NCBI GenBank assembly: GCA_022764505.1
Contig: JALEQJ010000004.1
Span: forward strand, 82,313 to 146,312
Length of the DNA: 64,000 nucleotides
Origin: Phocaeicola sp.
GTDB lineage: Bacteria; Bacteroidota; Bacteroidia; Bacteroidales; Bacteroidaceae
Direction: 5' to 3'
This document shows positions 56,135 to 64,000 of the stretch, piece by piece; position 1 is the stretch's first letter; every line of letters begins with the position of its first letter. The translations under genes were made by a program, and so were the position numbers. The notes under the pieces are model-generated. The model ran no database searches and had not been told where the DNA came from. It was given only the letters and a program-made list of their open reading frames with translations.

Positions 56135-57304
56135 ATGGAAAAAAGAGATTACTACGAAGTCTTAGGCGTAGCCAAAACAGCTACAGCAGAAGAAATAAAG
56201 AAAGCATATAGAAAAAAAGCCATACAATATCACCCCGATAAAAATCCGGACGACAAGGAAGCCGAAGAAAAATTCAAAGAAGCTGCAGAAGCCTACGAAG
56301 TTCTCAGCAACCCGGATAAACGTGCTCGCTATGACCAGTTCGGACACGCAGGATTAGGCGGTGCAGGAAATGGTGGTTATGGTGGATTCGGTGGAGAAGG
56401 TATGTCTATGGACGATATATTCTCTATGTTCGGAGATATATTCGGAGGACATGGATTTGGTGGATTCGGTGGTAGAACTTCCGGCAGACCTCGCGCCACA
56501 CGTTTTCGCGGAGCGGATTTGCGTGTGAAAGTCAAGCTCACCCTAAAAGAAATAGCTACCGGTACAACCAAAAAATTTAAGGTAAAGAAGTATGTAGAGT
56601 GCCCACACTGCCACGGAAAAGGAGCCGAAAAAGATAGTGATATAGAAACTTGCAGCACCTGCCATGGCACCGGTAGTGTAACCCGTACCCAGCAAAGCAT
56701 ATTCGGTATGATGCAGACCCAAACTGTCTGCCCCACTTGTCAAGGAGAGGGAAAAGTTATCAAAAATAAATGTAAGGAATGCCATGGAGAAGGTATCGTC
56801 TACGGAGAAGAAACCATAGAAGTAAATCTTCCGGCAGGGCTTTCGGAAGGTATGCAACTTACCGTAAGTGGAAAAGGGAACGCTGGCAAACACAATGGTG
56901 TAGCCGGAGATCTCCTTGTACTCATAGAAGAAGAAGCACACCCCGAGCTTATCCGAGATGAGAGCAATCTCATTTACAACCTCCTATTGAGCGTACCACA
57001 AGCTACACTCGGGGATAGTGTAGAAGTTCCTACCATAGAAGGAAAAGCCAAGATTAAAATAGAACCCGGAACACAACCGGGAAAAGTTTTACGCTTACGT
57101 GGAAAAGGACTTCCCACCATAGACAGCTATGGCAGAAATAGAGGCGTAGGAGATTTGTTGGTAAATATATCTGTTTTCATTCCTACATCGCTAAATAAAG
57201 AAGAAAAGCAGATGATGGAAAAATGGAACAACAGTGAAAACTTTGAACCGGACGAATCATTGAAAGAAAAAATATTCCGTGCTTTCAAGAGATTGGTAGA
57301 CTGA
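56135..57304 (+). CDS. dnaJ: chaperone DnaJ, type I
   Basis: The 389-residue protein has the J-domain with HPD in YHPDKNP, a Gly/Phe-rich region (about 70-115), four zinc-finger repeats ([32 protein letters not shown]) and the C-terminal substrate-binding domains ([28 protein letters not shown]). It stimulates DnaK ATPase and delivers substrates. A terminator follows. Confidence 0.98.
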   Translation: MEKRDYYEVLGVAKTATAEEIKKAYRKKAIQYHPDKNPDDKEAEEKFKEAAEAYEVLSNPDKRARYDQFGHAGLGGAGNGGYGGFGGEGMSMDDIFSMFGDIFGGHGFGGFGGRTSGRPRATRFRGADLRVKVKLTLKEIATGTTKKFKVKKYVECPHCHGKGAEKDSDIETCSTCHGTGSVTRTQQSIFGMMQTQTVCPTCQGEGKVIKNKCKECHGEGIVYGEETIEVNLPAGLSEGMQLTVSGKGNAGKHNGVAGDLLVLIEEEAHPELIRDESNLIYNLLLSVPQATLGDSVEVPTIEGKAKIKIEPGTQPGKVLRLRGKGLPTIDSYGRNRGVGDLLVNISVFIPTSLNKEEKQMMEKWNNSENFEPDESLKEKIFRAFKRLVD

Positions 57305-57335
57305 TATCAATCACAACCCAATACCCCCATAACAA

Positions 57336-57380
57336 AATAGAGTATCAGTAGCCACAAGCCTGATACTCTATTGTTTTTTA
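57336..57380 (+). terminator. intrinsic terminator after dnaJ
   Basis: AATAGAGTATCAG and CTGATACTCTATT form a perfect 13-bp stem with an 11-base loop, followed by GTTTTTTA. Confidence 0.9.
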
Positions 57381-57477
57381 CACTAAAAACCGTTAATGTT
57401 TTTCGTGGATTATAAATAAGCTGTATCTTCGTTCACTATATGAAATTAAGTGCAAAATCAGCAAGTCCCAAAAGAAT

Positions 57478-58842
57478 ATGATACTCAAAAAAATAGCACT
57501 CAGCTTATGCCTCCTCCTCGTTAGCGTATGGAGTACGGCGCAGAAAAACGTAATAGACGAGGTATTGTGGATAGTAGGAGATCAGCCTATACTCAAATCC
57601 GATGTAGAAAAAGCACGAATGAACGCATTGTACGAAGGAAGAAAGTTTCAGGGAGACCCTTACTGCATCATACCGGAAGAGTTAGCTATTCAGAAACTAT
57701 TCTTGCATCAAGCACAGATAGACAGTGTTACAGCTACAGATCAAGCTGTCTTCCAACGCTTGGAAATGCATATGAATAACCTTATAGAAAACATTGGCGA
57801 TAAGGCGAAAGTAGAGGAATACTTCGGCAAAACCTTTTCACAAATCCGTGAAATGGCAAGAGAAAATATAAAAGACCACCTCACAGTGGAAGCTATGAAA
57901 GAAAAAATCATAGGTGATATAAAACTCACACCGGCACAAGTACGTCAATACTTCAACAAACTGCCACAAGATAGTATTCCTTATATTCCTACACAGGTAG
58001 AAGTAGAGATTATCACTCGTGAACCCAAAGCAAGTAACGAAGAAATAGAACGTGTAAAAGCCGAGTTGAGAAGCTTTACAGAACGTATTAACAATGGAGA
58101 GTCTTTCGGTATGCTGGCACGTTTTTATTCGGAAGACCCGGGCTCTGCACGCAAAGGAGGAGAATACGGTTTTACAGGACGTGGAGAGTTGGTACCGGAA
58201 TTTGCCAATGTGGTATTCAACCTCACAGATCCAAAGAAAATCTCCAAAGTATTCGAAACAGAATACGGATTTCATATAGCACAGCTCATAGAAAAAAGAG
58301 GAGACCGTGTAAGCTATAGACACATATTGATGAAGCCTAAAGTAAACGATCAAGAAATAACCTTAGCCACCAACAAATTAGATTCATTGGCAAACGACAT
58401 CAGACGAGGGAAAATCTCTTTTGAAGAAGCTGCTACTTGGATTTCTCAAGACAAAGATACCAGAAACAACCACGGACTCATAGCCAATCCACGCTCTGGA
58501 ACTGCACGCTTTGAGATGCAACAATTAGCAGAATTTGTATCTCAAGATGTAGCACGTGTAGTGGAACGTATGCAAATAGGAGAAATTTCTCAACCATTCA
58601 CTATGACTACTATGAAAGGTAAGGAAGTCTGCGCTATCGTCAAACTAAAAAATAGAATAGACGGACACAAAGCTACATTAAGCGAAGACTATCAACGTAT
58701 GAAGAGTATGGCAGTAGAAAAAATGGGAGAAGAGAAAATACAGAAATGGATAGCAGACAAGCAAAAGAAAACCTACGTGAAAATAAATGTACCTACAGAC
58801 GGATGTACGTTTCAATATCCGGGTTGGGGAAGTAACAAATAA
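57478..58842 (+). CDS. SurA-like periplasmic peptidyl-prolyl isomerase
   Basis: The 454-residue exported protein (signal peptide to about residue 21) has a SurA N-terminal helical domain (VLWIVGDQPILKSDVEKAR) and two parvulin-type domains: about 175-275 (EVEIITREPKASNEEIERVK, EDPGSARKGGEYGFTGRGELVPEF) and about 280-385 (YRHILMKPKV). It probably chaperones outer-membrane proteins through the periplasm. It is followed after 14 bases by an OstA-like gene, so it belongs to an envelope biogenesis operon. A weak -7 (TATCTTCG) lies about 45 bases upstream. Confidence 0.9.
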   Translation: MILKKIALSLCLLLVSVWSTAQKNVIDEVLWIVGDQPILKSDVEKARMNALYEGRKFQGDPYCIIPEELAIQKLFLHQAQIDSVTATDQAVFQRLEMHMNNLIENIGDKAKVEEYFGKTFSQIREMARENIKDHLTVEAMKEKIIGDIKLTPAQVRQYFNKLPQDSIPYIPTQVEVEIITREPKASNEEIERVKAELRSFTERINNGESFGMLARFYSEDPGSARKGGEYGFTGRGELVPEFANVVFNLTDPKKISKVFETEYGFHIAQLIEKRGDRVSYRHILMKPKVNDQEITLATNKLDSLANDIRRGKISFEEAATWISQDKDTRNNHGLIANPRSGTARFEMQQLAEFVSQDVARVVERMQIGEISQPFTMTTMKGKEVCAIVKLKNRIDGHKATLSEDYQRMKSMAVEKMGEEKIQKWIADKQKKTYVKINVPTDGCTFQYPGWGSNK

Positions 58843-58856
58843 GTCTTGCACACTAT

Positions 58857-60560
58857 ATGCAACAAAAACAGCCATCAAAACACTACCATAGTGGCGGGCA
58901 TAGGATTCTCTTAGCGGGCTTCTTATGCCTGCTCGGTTTTTGCCTCTTAGCACAAGTGAGCAAAGGGAAAGCCTCTGCTACCCCACCTACTCAGCAATCC
59001 GCTAAGTCCTCTGCAAAAAAGCCACGTCCTGCACAGAAAGACGAAAAATTATATCTCGTACACGCAGACATCTTGAAAAAGACACCGGAATTTCCCGAAG
59101 CACAAATTTTAGTGGGCAATGTAGCTTTCAAGCACGGAAGTATGAATATGTACTGCGATAGTGCGCATTATTACGACAAATCCGGTTCTTTTGAGGCATT
59201 CTTAAATGTCAAAATGACACAAACAGATACCTTGAAAATTTATGCAGATCATCTCTACTACGATGCTATGACCCAAATAGCACAGCTACGTAAAAATGTA
59301 CGTATGGAGAACAGAAATACTACGCTACTCACAGATAGCCTCAACTATGACCGCTTATATAATTTAGGCTATTACTTTGACGGCGGAACACTGATGGACG
59401 AAAAAAACGTACTTACTTCGGAATGGGGAGAATATAGTCCTAGTACGAAACAAGCCGTTTTCAACTACAATGTACGTGTAGTAGGCGTAAATTTCACTTT
59501 GACTTCGGATACACTACAATACAACACTGCAAGTAAAATAGTAGGCATAGTAGGTCCTTCCGAAGTGGTAAGCGAAGAAAATACCCTACTCTCTTCCAAT
59601 GGCACTTACGATACAAAAACCGGAAAAGCTCACTTACTCCAACGCTCCTTAATGATAAATGGGCATCGTACACTTACAGGAGATACCTTAGATTACGATA
59701 AAGAAACAAGTATAGGAGAAGCACACGGAAATGTATTGATGACAGACACCGTCAATAAAAACATACTTCAATCCGATTACGGATTTTACAACGAGAAAAC
59801 AGGCTATGCCTTAGCTACACATAAAGCTATGGCGATAGACTATTCTCAAGGAGATAGTCTCTTTCTACACGCAGATACACTCAAAATGGAAACTTACCAT
59901 ATAGATACAGATTCCACTTACAAAGTATTAAGCGGTTATTACAAAGTAAGATTCTATAGAAGTGATGTACAAGGTGTAGCAGATTCTATGGTTTATTCCT
60001 CCAAAGACAGTTGCCTCACACTATACAAAGACCCAATCTTATGGAGTGATAAACGTCAATTATTGGGAGAACAAATACACGCTTATATGAACGATAGCAC
60101 CATAGAGTGGGCGCACATCGTTAATCAAGCTCTTTCCATAGAGCAAGTTGACTCTCTACATTACAATCAAGTGTCCGGGAAAGAGATGAAAGCCTATTTC
60201 AAAAACAAGCAAATAGACAAAGCTGAAGTAATAGGAAGCGTGCGCTTGGTATATTATCCATTGGAGAAAGATAGTACCATTATGGGAATGAATGTCTCAG
60301 AGACAAGTAAACTTGAGATTTATCTGGTGAAAGGAGAATTTGACCGTATGGTGATGAGCCCGCAAGCTACAGGAGAGTACTATGCACTGCCACTTGCACC
60401 AGAAGGCAAATCAAAACTCCCTGCTTTCGCTTGGTTCGATTACATACGACCACAAAACAAGGAAGACATCTTCATTTGGAGAGGAAAAAAAGAAACAGAA
60501 CAGCTCAAGCCCAAAGTACGCACGCCTATTCGTCTTCCTAATCAGGACTTATTCAAGTAA
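58857..60560 (+). CDS. OstA-like (LptA/LptD N-terminal-like) envelope protein
   Basis: The 567-residue protein has an N-terminal membrane or signal segment (RILLAGFLCLLGFCLLAQV), a basic low-complexity linker, then repeated beta-jellyroll strands characteristic of OstA domains: NVAFKHGSMNMYCDSAHYYD, MTQTDTLKIYADHLYYD and DTLQYNTASKIVGIVGPSEV. It has no LptD barrel. OstA-fold proteins bind lipopolysaccharide for transport to the outer membrane. In Bacteroidota such long OstA proteins replace or accompany LptA; the exact role is inferred. Confidence 0.88.
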   Translation: MQQKQPSKHYHSGGHRILLAGFLCLLGFCLLAQVSKGKASATPPTQQSAKSSAKKPRPAQKDEKLYLVHADILKKTPEFPEAQILVGNVAFKHGSMNMYCDSAHYYDKSGSFEAFLNVKMTQTDTLKIYADHLYYDAMTQIAQLRKNVRMENRNTTLLTDSLNYDRLYNLGYYFDGGTLMDEKNVLTSEWGEYSPSTKQAVFNYNVRVVGVNFTLTSDTLQYNTASKIVGIVGPSEVVSEENTLLSSNGTYDTKTGKAHLLQRSLMINGHRTLTGDTLDYDKETSIGEAHGNVLMTDTVNKNILQSDYGFYNEKTGYALATHKAMAIDYSQGDSLFLHADTLKMETYHIDTDSTYKVLSGYYKVRFYRSDVQGVADSMVYSSKDSCLTLYKDPILWSDKRQLLGEQIHAYMNDSTIEWAHIVNQALSIEQVDSLHYNQVSGKEMKAYFKNKQIDKAEVIGSVRLVYYPLEKDSTIMGMNVSETSKLEIYLVKGEFDRMVMSPQATGEYYALPLAPEGKSKLPAFAWFDYIRPQNKEDIFIWRGKKETEQLKPKVRTPIRLPNQDLFK

Positions 60561-60633
60561 AAGTTGTCTTACCTTTCACACGGAAAGAAGACAGATGAAA
60601 CTTTAGTATAAACGATTTATTCAAGATAAAACT

Positions 60634-60924
60634 ATGGGATTATTCAAATCAAATCTTCCACGCAGATTTAATCATCAATATATCTACGTAGATGAACGGA
60701 AGGAAAAGCTCAATAAAATAGAAGAAAAAGCGAAGAGAGAATTGGGTATGCTGCCAGAAAAAGAATGGTCTCCAGAAGATATACGTGGAAAGTTCATAGA
60801 AGGGACAGTCCATCTGAAACGACGCAAGCAAAGTGGGAAAAAACCACTGTCTTATGCTACCCTTATTATAGGAATCATCGTAGCACTTGTGATTTTAAGA
60901 TGGTTAGTTGTGGGTTCATTATAA
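60634..60924 (+). CDS. small membrane protein of unknown function
   Basis: The 96-residue protein has a basic, helical cytoplasmic part ([17 protein letters not shown]) and one C-terminal transmembrane helix ([20 protein letters not shown]), i.e. a tail-anchored layout. I recognise no family. It sits 73 bases after the OstA-like gene and ends seven bases before mutL, so it is very likely expressed. An envelope role alongside surA and ostA is plausible. Confidence 0.8.
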   Translation: MGLFKSNLPRRFNHQYIYVDERKEKLNKIEEKAKRELGMLPEKEWSPEDIRGKFIEGTVHLKRRKQSGKKPLSYATLIIGIIVALVILRWLVVGSL

Positions 60925-60931
60925 GCTGCCT

Positions 60932-62788
60932 ATGAGTGATATAATCCATCTACTCCCCGATAGCGTAGCCAATCAGATAGCAGCTGGAGAAGTCATACAA
61001 CGTCCGGCTTCTGTAGTCAAAGAATTGGTAGAAAATGCGATAGATGCAGGCGCCACACAGATAGACATACACATTACAGACGCCGGGAAATCTCTCATTC
61101 AGATAGTAGACAATGGCAAGGGTATGTCTCCCACAGACGCCAGAATGGCTTTTGAACGCCACGCTACTTCCAAAATAAAAGAAGCGCAAGACCTCTTTTC
61201 TCTACAGACAATGGGATTTCGTGGAGAAGCCTTAGCCAGTATTGCAGCTGTGGCACAAGTAGAACTGAAGACTTGCACGGCTACAGAAGAAGTAGGTACA
61301 GAAATCCATATAGCAGGTTCTCAAGTAGAAAGTCAGACAGTGGCAGCTTGTCCTGTAGGAAGCAACTTTATGGTGAAAAACCTCTTTTACAACGTACCTG
61401 CACGTAGAAAATTCTTAAAATCCAATCAGACAGAACTCTCCAATATCCTTACAGAAATAGAACGCATCGTATTGGTCAATCCTACCGTTTCTTTCAAGCT
61501 CCAGCACTATGATAGCGAATTACTAAACCTTCCACCTGCTTCCCTAAAACAGCGTATCATCACACTCTTCGGGAAGAAGATGAACCAAGATTTACTCTCT
61601 ATACAAACAGAAACCAGTATAGTGCGCATTCACGGATTCGTAGGAAGAAAAGAAGCTGCAAGAAAGAAAGGTGCCAAACAATTTTTCTTTGTCAATGGAC
61701 GATATATGAGGCACCCTTATTTCCACAAGGCTGTTATGGAGTGTTATGAACAACTCTTACTGCCCGGAGAACAAGTACCTTATTTCCTGTATTTTGAGAT
61801 AGATCCTGCCAGCATTGATGTAAATATCCACCCTACCAAAACAGAAATCAAGTTTGAAAATGAGCAGGCTGTATGGCAAATTATTGTAGCGGCTATACGT
61901 GAGGCTTTGGGAAAATTCCAGTCTGTACCTTCCATAGACTTTGATACCGAAGGAAAACCGGACATTCCGGTGTATTATGATGATCCTACTACGGAGTTTC
62001 CGGAATTTCCCACTATTTCTGTAGACGATAATTACAACCCTTTTCAGAACAGTTATACCCCTCCTATCAAAACCGGCTCAAGAGAATGGAACAGATTATT
62101 TGAAGGATTAGAAAAACCTGCCTCCGGCAGATGGGAAAACTTAGAGCCGGCTATAGAAGAGCCTACAGAAGAGACCTTACAAGGCACACTCTATACAGAA
62201 CAGCCTATTTCCTACGCAGAAAAAGGTACCTATCTTCATTATAAAAAGACGTACATTATCACATTGATGAAACGTGGAGTAGCAGTGATAGACCAGCATA
62301 GAGCGCATCTCTCTATCCTATTTCACAAATACCTGAACTTACTGAGAGAACAGGAACGGTTTACTTCACAACGTTTGTTGTTTCCCGAACTTATTCATTT
62401 TTCCGTAGCAGAAAGACCCATCATAGAAATGCTTCAAAAAGAGCTATACAATTTAGGCTTTGAAATAGACAATTTAGGGAATGGTACCTACTCTATCAGC
62501 TCTGTTCCTTCCGGAACTGAGAGCTTTAATCCGGAGACACTTCTCTATGATATAGTGCAGGGCGTGATAGAAAAAGATACACAAGTGCGTACGGAGTTGG
62601 AAGAAATTATGGCACTGACATTGGCTCGTACTACTGCTATCAGCATAGGGCAAGATTTATCTACAGAAGAAATGGAAAGCTTGGTAGCCCAACTACTGGC
62701 TCTCCCTTCTCCCAATTATACTCCAGATGGAAAAACAGTCATCAGTTTTATAGAAGAAGATAGTATTTCCAAACTCTTCGGTCGTTAA
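60932..62788 (+). CDS. mutL: DNA mismatch repair protein MutL
   Basis: The 618-residue protein has the GHKL ATPase motifs [16 protein letters not shown] and the MutL signature [10 protein letters not shown], then VNGRYMRHP and the [11 protein letters not shown] block that ends the N-terminal domain near residue 330. A variable linker and the C-terminal dimerisation domain follow ([17 protein letters not shown]). It couples MutS to the downstream repair steps. The DQHAAHER-type endonuclease motif is replaced by DQHRAHLS, so endonuclease activity is uncertain. ATG 60932 is used because the longer frame overlaps the upstream gene. Confidence 0.96.
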   Translation: MSDIIHLLPDSVANQIAAGEVIQRPASVVKELVENAIDAGATQIDIHITDAGKSLIQIVDNGKGMSPTDARMAFERHATSKIKEAQDLFSLQTMGFRGEALASIAAVAQVELKTCTATEEVGTEIHIAGSQVESQTVAACPVGSNFMVKNLFYNVPARRKFLKSNQTELSNILTEIERIVLVNPTVSFKLQHYDSELLNLPPASLKQRIITLFGKKMNQDLLSIQTETSIVRIHGFVGRKEAARKKGAKQFFFVNGRYMRHPYFHKAVMECYEQLLLPGEQVPYFLYFEIDPASIDVNIHPTKTEIKFENEQAVWQIIVAAIREALGKFQSVPSIDFDTEGKPDIPVYYDDPTTEFPEFPTISVDDNYNPFQNSYTPPIKTGSREWNRLFEGLEKPASGRWENLEPAIEEPTEETLQGTLYTEQPISYAEKGTYLHYKKTYIITLMKRGVAVIDQHRAHLSILFHKYLNLLREQERFTSQRLLFPELIHFSVAERPIIEMLQKELYNLGFEIDNLGNGTYSISSVPSGTESFNPETLLYDIVQGVIEKDTQVRTELEEIMALTLARTTAISIGQDLSTEEMESLVAQLLALPSPNYTPDGKTVISFIEEDSISKLFGR

Positions 62789-62813
62789 TAACAACTATCT
62801 AAATAGATATATT

Positions 62814-63512
62814 ATGATAAACGAAAAGAACTCCATTGAAGCATTCCTTGCCAATACAGCACAGGACGACAGCAAACAAGATTTTTTCCAATTAGAAAAT
62901 CCTCGTCTTCTTGAAATAAACCTCTCCGGACAGCGTGTAATGCTGAAAAGAGGTTCTATGATAGCCTACGATGGATATATCAAGTTTGAAAGAGAAGGTA
63001 TCCTTAGTCAAGGATTGGGAAACTTATTCAAAAAAGCTATCAGTGGCGAAGGTACTTCTATGATGAAAGCAGAAGGAAGTGGGCGTCTTTATGTAGCAGA
63101 TTCCGGTAAGTATGCACACATCATTTATCTTACAAACGATACGATCAATGTAAACGGCAATGATGTTTTAGCCTACGAAGAAAGTGTAAAGAGTGATATT
63201 AAAATGCTCAAAAGCATTGGCGGTATGCTGGGAGGTGGACTGTTCCAAGTAAGCCTTAGTGGCAATGGACATATTGCACTCACTTCTCACGGACACCCTC
63301 TCACCCTCAAAGTAACTCCTACACACCCTGTGTGCACAGATCCTAATGCCACAATAGCTTGGTCCGGCAATCTCACCCCACACATAAAAACAGACATTTC
63401 TTTCAAAACACTTCTTGGGCGAGGAAGTGGTGAGAGCTTCCAAATGCTTTTTGAAGGAGAAGGCTGGGTAATGGTGCAACCTTACGAAGAAGTATACCAT
63501 ATAGAATCCTAA
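62814..63512 (+). CDS. AIM24 family protein
   Basis: The 232-residue protein consists of repeated beta strands of the TRAP-like/AIM24 fold: MLKRGSMIAYDGYIKFERE, GEGTSMMKAEGSGRLYVAD, LAYEESVKSDIKMLK and GRGSGESFQMLFEGEGWVMVQP. Glycine-rich stretches (GGMLGGGLFQVSLSGNG) are typical. The family's function in bacteria is unknown. It starts 25 bases after mutL and may be co-transcribed. Confidence 0.9.
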   Translation: MINEKNSIEAFLANTAQDDSKQDFFQLENPRLLEINLSGQRVMLKRGSMIAYDGYIKFEREGILSQGLGNLFKKAISGEGTSMMKAEGSGRLYVADSGKYAHIIYLTNDTINVNGNDVLAYEESVKSDIKMLKSIGGMLGGGLFQVSLSGNGHIALTSHGHPLTLKVTPTHPVCTDPNATIAWSGNLTPHIKTDISFKTLLGRGSGESFQMLFEGEGWVMVQPYEEVYHIES

Positions 63513-63533
63513 AAAGCCACTTACAGAGAACAG

Positions 63534-63571
63534 GCTGTACAGAAAGTTGGTGCTTCTGTACAGCTTTTTTC
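63534..63571 (+). terminator. intrinsic terminator after AIM24 gene
   Basis: GCTGTACAGAA and TTCTGTACAGC form a perfect 11-bp stem with a nine-base loop, followed by six T. Confidence 0.88.
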
Positions 63572-63625
63572 TCCTCCATAGAATTAACATAGGTATTATG
63601 CAAAAAGAATCTTGAGAACTTTCTT

Positions 63626-63697
63626 ACCTATTCAAGAGAGCTTAATATGAATATCTCTATTTCATACCACAGTTTACATAAACCGCAATGGAAGTTT
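63626..63697 (-). repeat. palindromic intergenic repeat family 1, copy E, truncated
   Basis: In reverse orientation this matches one half of copy A almost base for base: TTAATATGAATATCTCTATT, CATACCACAGTTTACATAAA and CCGCAATGGAAGTTTA. The match stops abruptly after GAAGTTTA at 63698, where the continuation TATAAACC of copy A is replaced by GGTAGTGTCC, the start of the IS element. Confidence 0.85.
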
Positions 63698-63698
63698 A

Positions 63699-64000
63699 GG
63701 TAGTGTCCTAAAAAAGTGTGTAAGCTCCAAAATTCCTATCTTAGAGGTGAGAACTAAAAAGCAGATAAAAAAATGGAACTTACACATGACCAAATTTCGG
63801 AATTTATCCTCAAAGCAACAAGTAGCTCCGATAGTTTTAATAAGCTCATTGAGATAACTCTCAATAGCTTGATGCACCACGAACGAAGAATGTTTCTTGA
63901 TGAAACCGCAGATAGTGGTAATGGTTTTCGCCCACGTCGCTTCTGTTATGGACATTATGAGTTTCATCTGAAAGTGCCTCGTACTCGTCAAGGGAGTTTC
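63699..64000 (+). mobile_element. IS256-family insertion sequence, left part
   Basis: The element begins where repeat copy E is interrupted. Its left end reads GGTAGTGTCCTAAAAAAGTG, a plausible terminal inverted repeat, about 74 bases before a transposase gene. The right end and any target duplication lie beyond the window, so the exact boundary may shift by a few bases. Confidence 0.8.
63773..64000 (+). CDS. IS256-family transposase, N-terminal part
   Basis: The frame starts at ATG 63773 and runs off the window after 76 codons. MHHERRMFLDETADSGNGF, FRPRRFCYGHYEFHL and KVPRTRQGSF match the N-terminal DNA-binding region of Mutator/IS256 transposases (NGxxxRxx, then xLxVPRTRxGxF). The DDE catalytic residues would lie further on. 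No frameshift or stop is seen in the visible part. Confidence 0.9.
   Translation, partial: MELTHDQISEFILKATSSSDSFNKLIEITLNSLMHHERRMFLDETADSGNGFRPRRFCYGHYEFHLKVPRTRQGSF

Overview
The window is chromosomal DNA of a Bacteroidota member, very probably order Bacteroidales. The grounds are sigma-ABfr-type promoters (TTG, 19-20 bases, TAnnTTTG) in front of several genes, the absence of classical Shine-Dalgarno leaders, and lineage families such as GLPGLI proteins, a NagZ-serine hydrolase fusion, GH92/GH110/GH130 glycan enzymes and OstA-like proteins. Genus cannot be fixed from the sequence. No rRNA, tRNA or CRISPR array was seen.

Layout. 0-4.7 kb: a GH92 alpha-mannosidase (5' end outside the window), an MFS sugar transporter and a GH130 phosphorylase, a likely N-glycan mannose locus. 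5.4-15.7 kb: a long forward run (an M15-peptidase-like protein, truA, folC, serB, DEAD-box helicase, cyclophilin lipoprotein, M16 peptidase, MATE pump, DUF3109). 16-22.3 kb: aspA, then purM-prfA-pyrF, a lipoprotein hydrolase and a nitroreductase. 22.3-27 kb (reverse): TonB receptor, RhtX/FptX-like permease and HemN, a probable iron or porphyrin acquisition operon. 27.4-35.4 kb (reverse): hisS and a dxs-trkA-manA-msrA-GH110 run. 35.9-36.4 kb: a Cdd1-like protein and a 55-residue ferredoxin. 36.5-44.1 kb (reverse): ruvX-def-TPR-split 5'-nucleotidase-NagZ fusion. 44.3-48.8 kb: SPOR lipoprotein, YtxH protein, enolase, coiled-coil lipoprotein, rsmI. 49-53 kb: GLPGLI protein with an outer-membrane barrel, and a thioredoxin-fold protein lacking its cysteines. 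53.4-63.5 kb: acyl-CoA synthetase, grpE-dnaJ, then surA-ostA-small membrane protein-mutL and an AIM24 protein. The window ends inside an IS256-family element.

Together the genes describe a host-glycan-using bacterium: N-glycan mannose (GH92/GH130), terminal alpha-1,3-galactose (GH110) and envelope recycling (NagZ fusion), set among housekeeping genes. The most unusual content is non-coding. An imperfectly palindromic intergenic repeat built on GTTTAYRTAAAC occurs five times, and one copy is interrupted by the IS256 element. A second family built on GATAAGATATGCTCCGTATC occurs twice. Perfect palindromes lie at the promoters of aspA, the TonB operon and the acyl-CoA synthetase.
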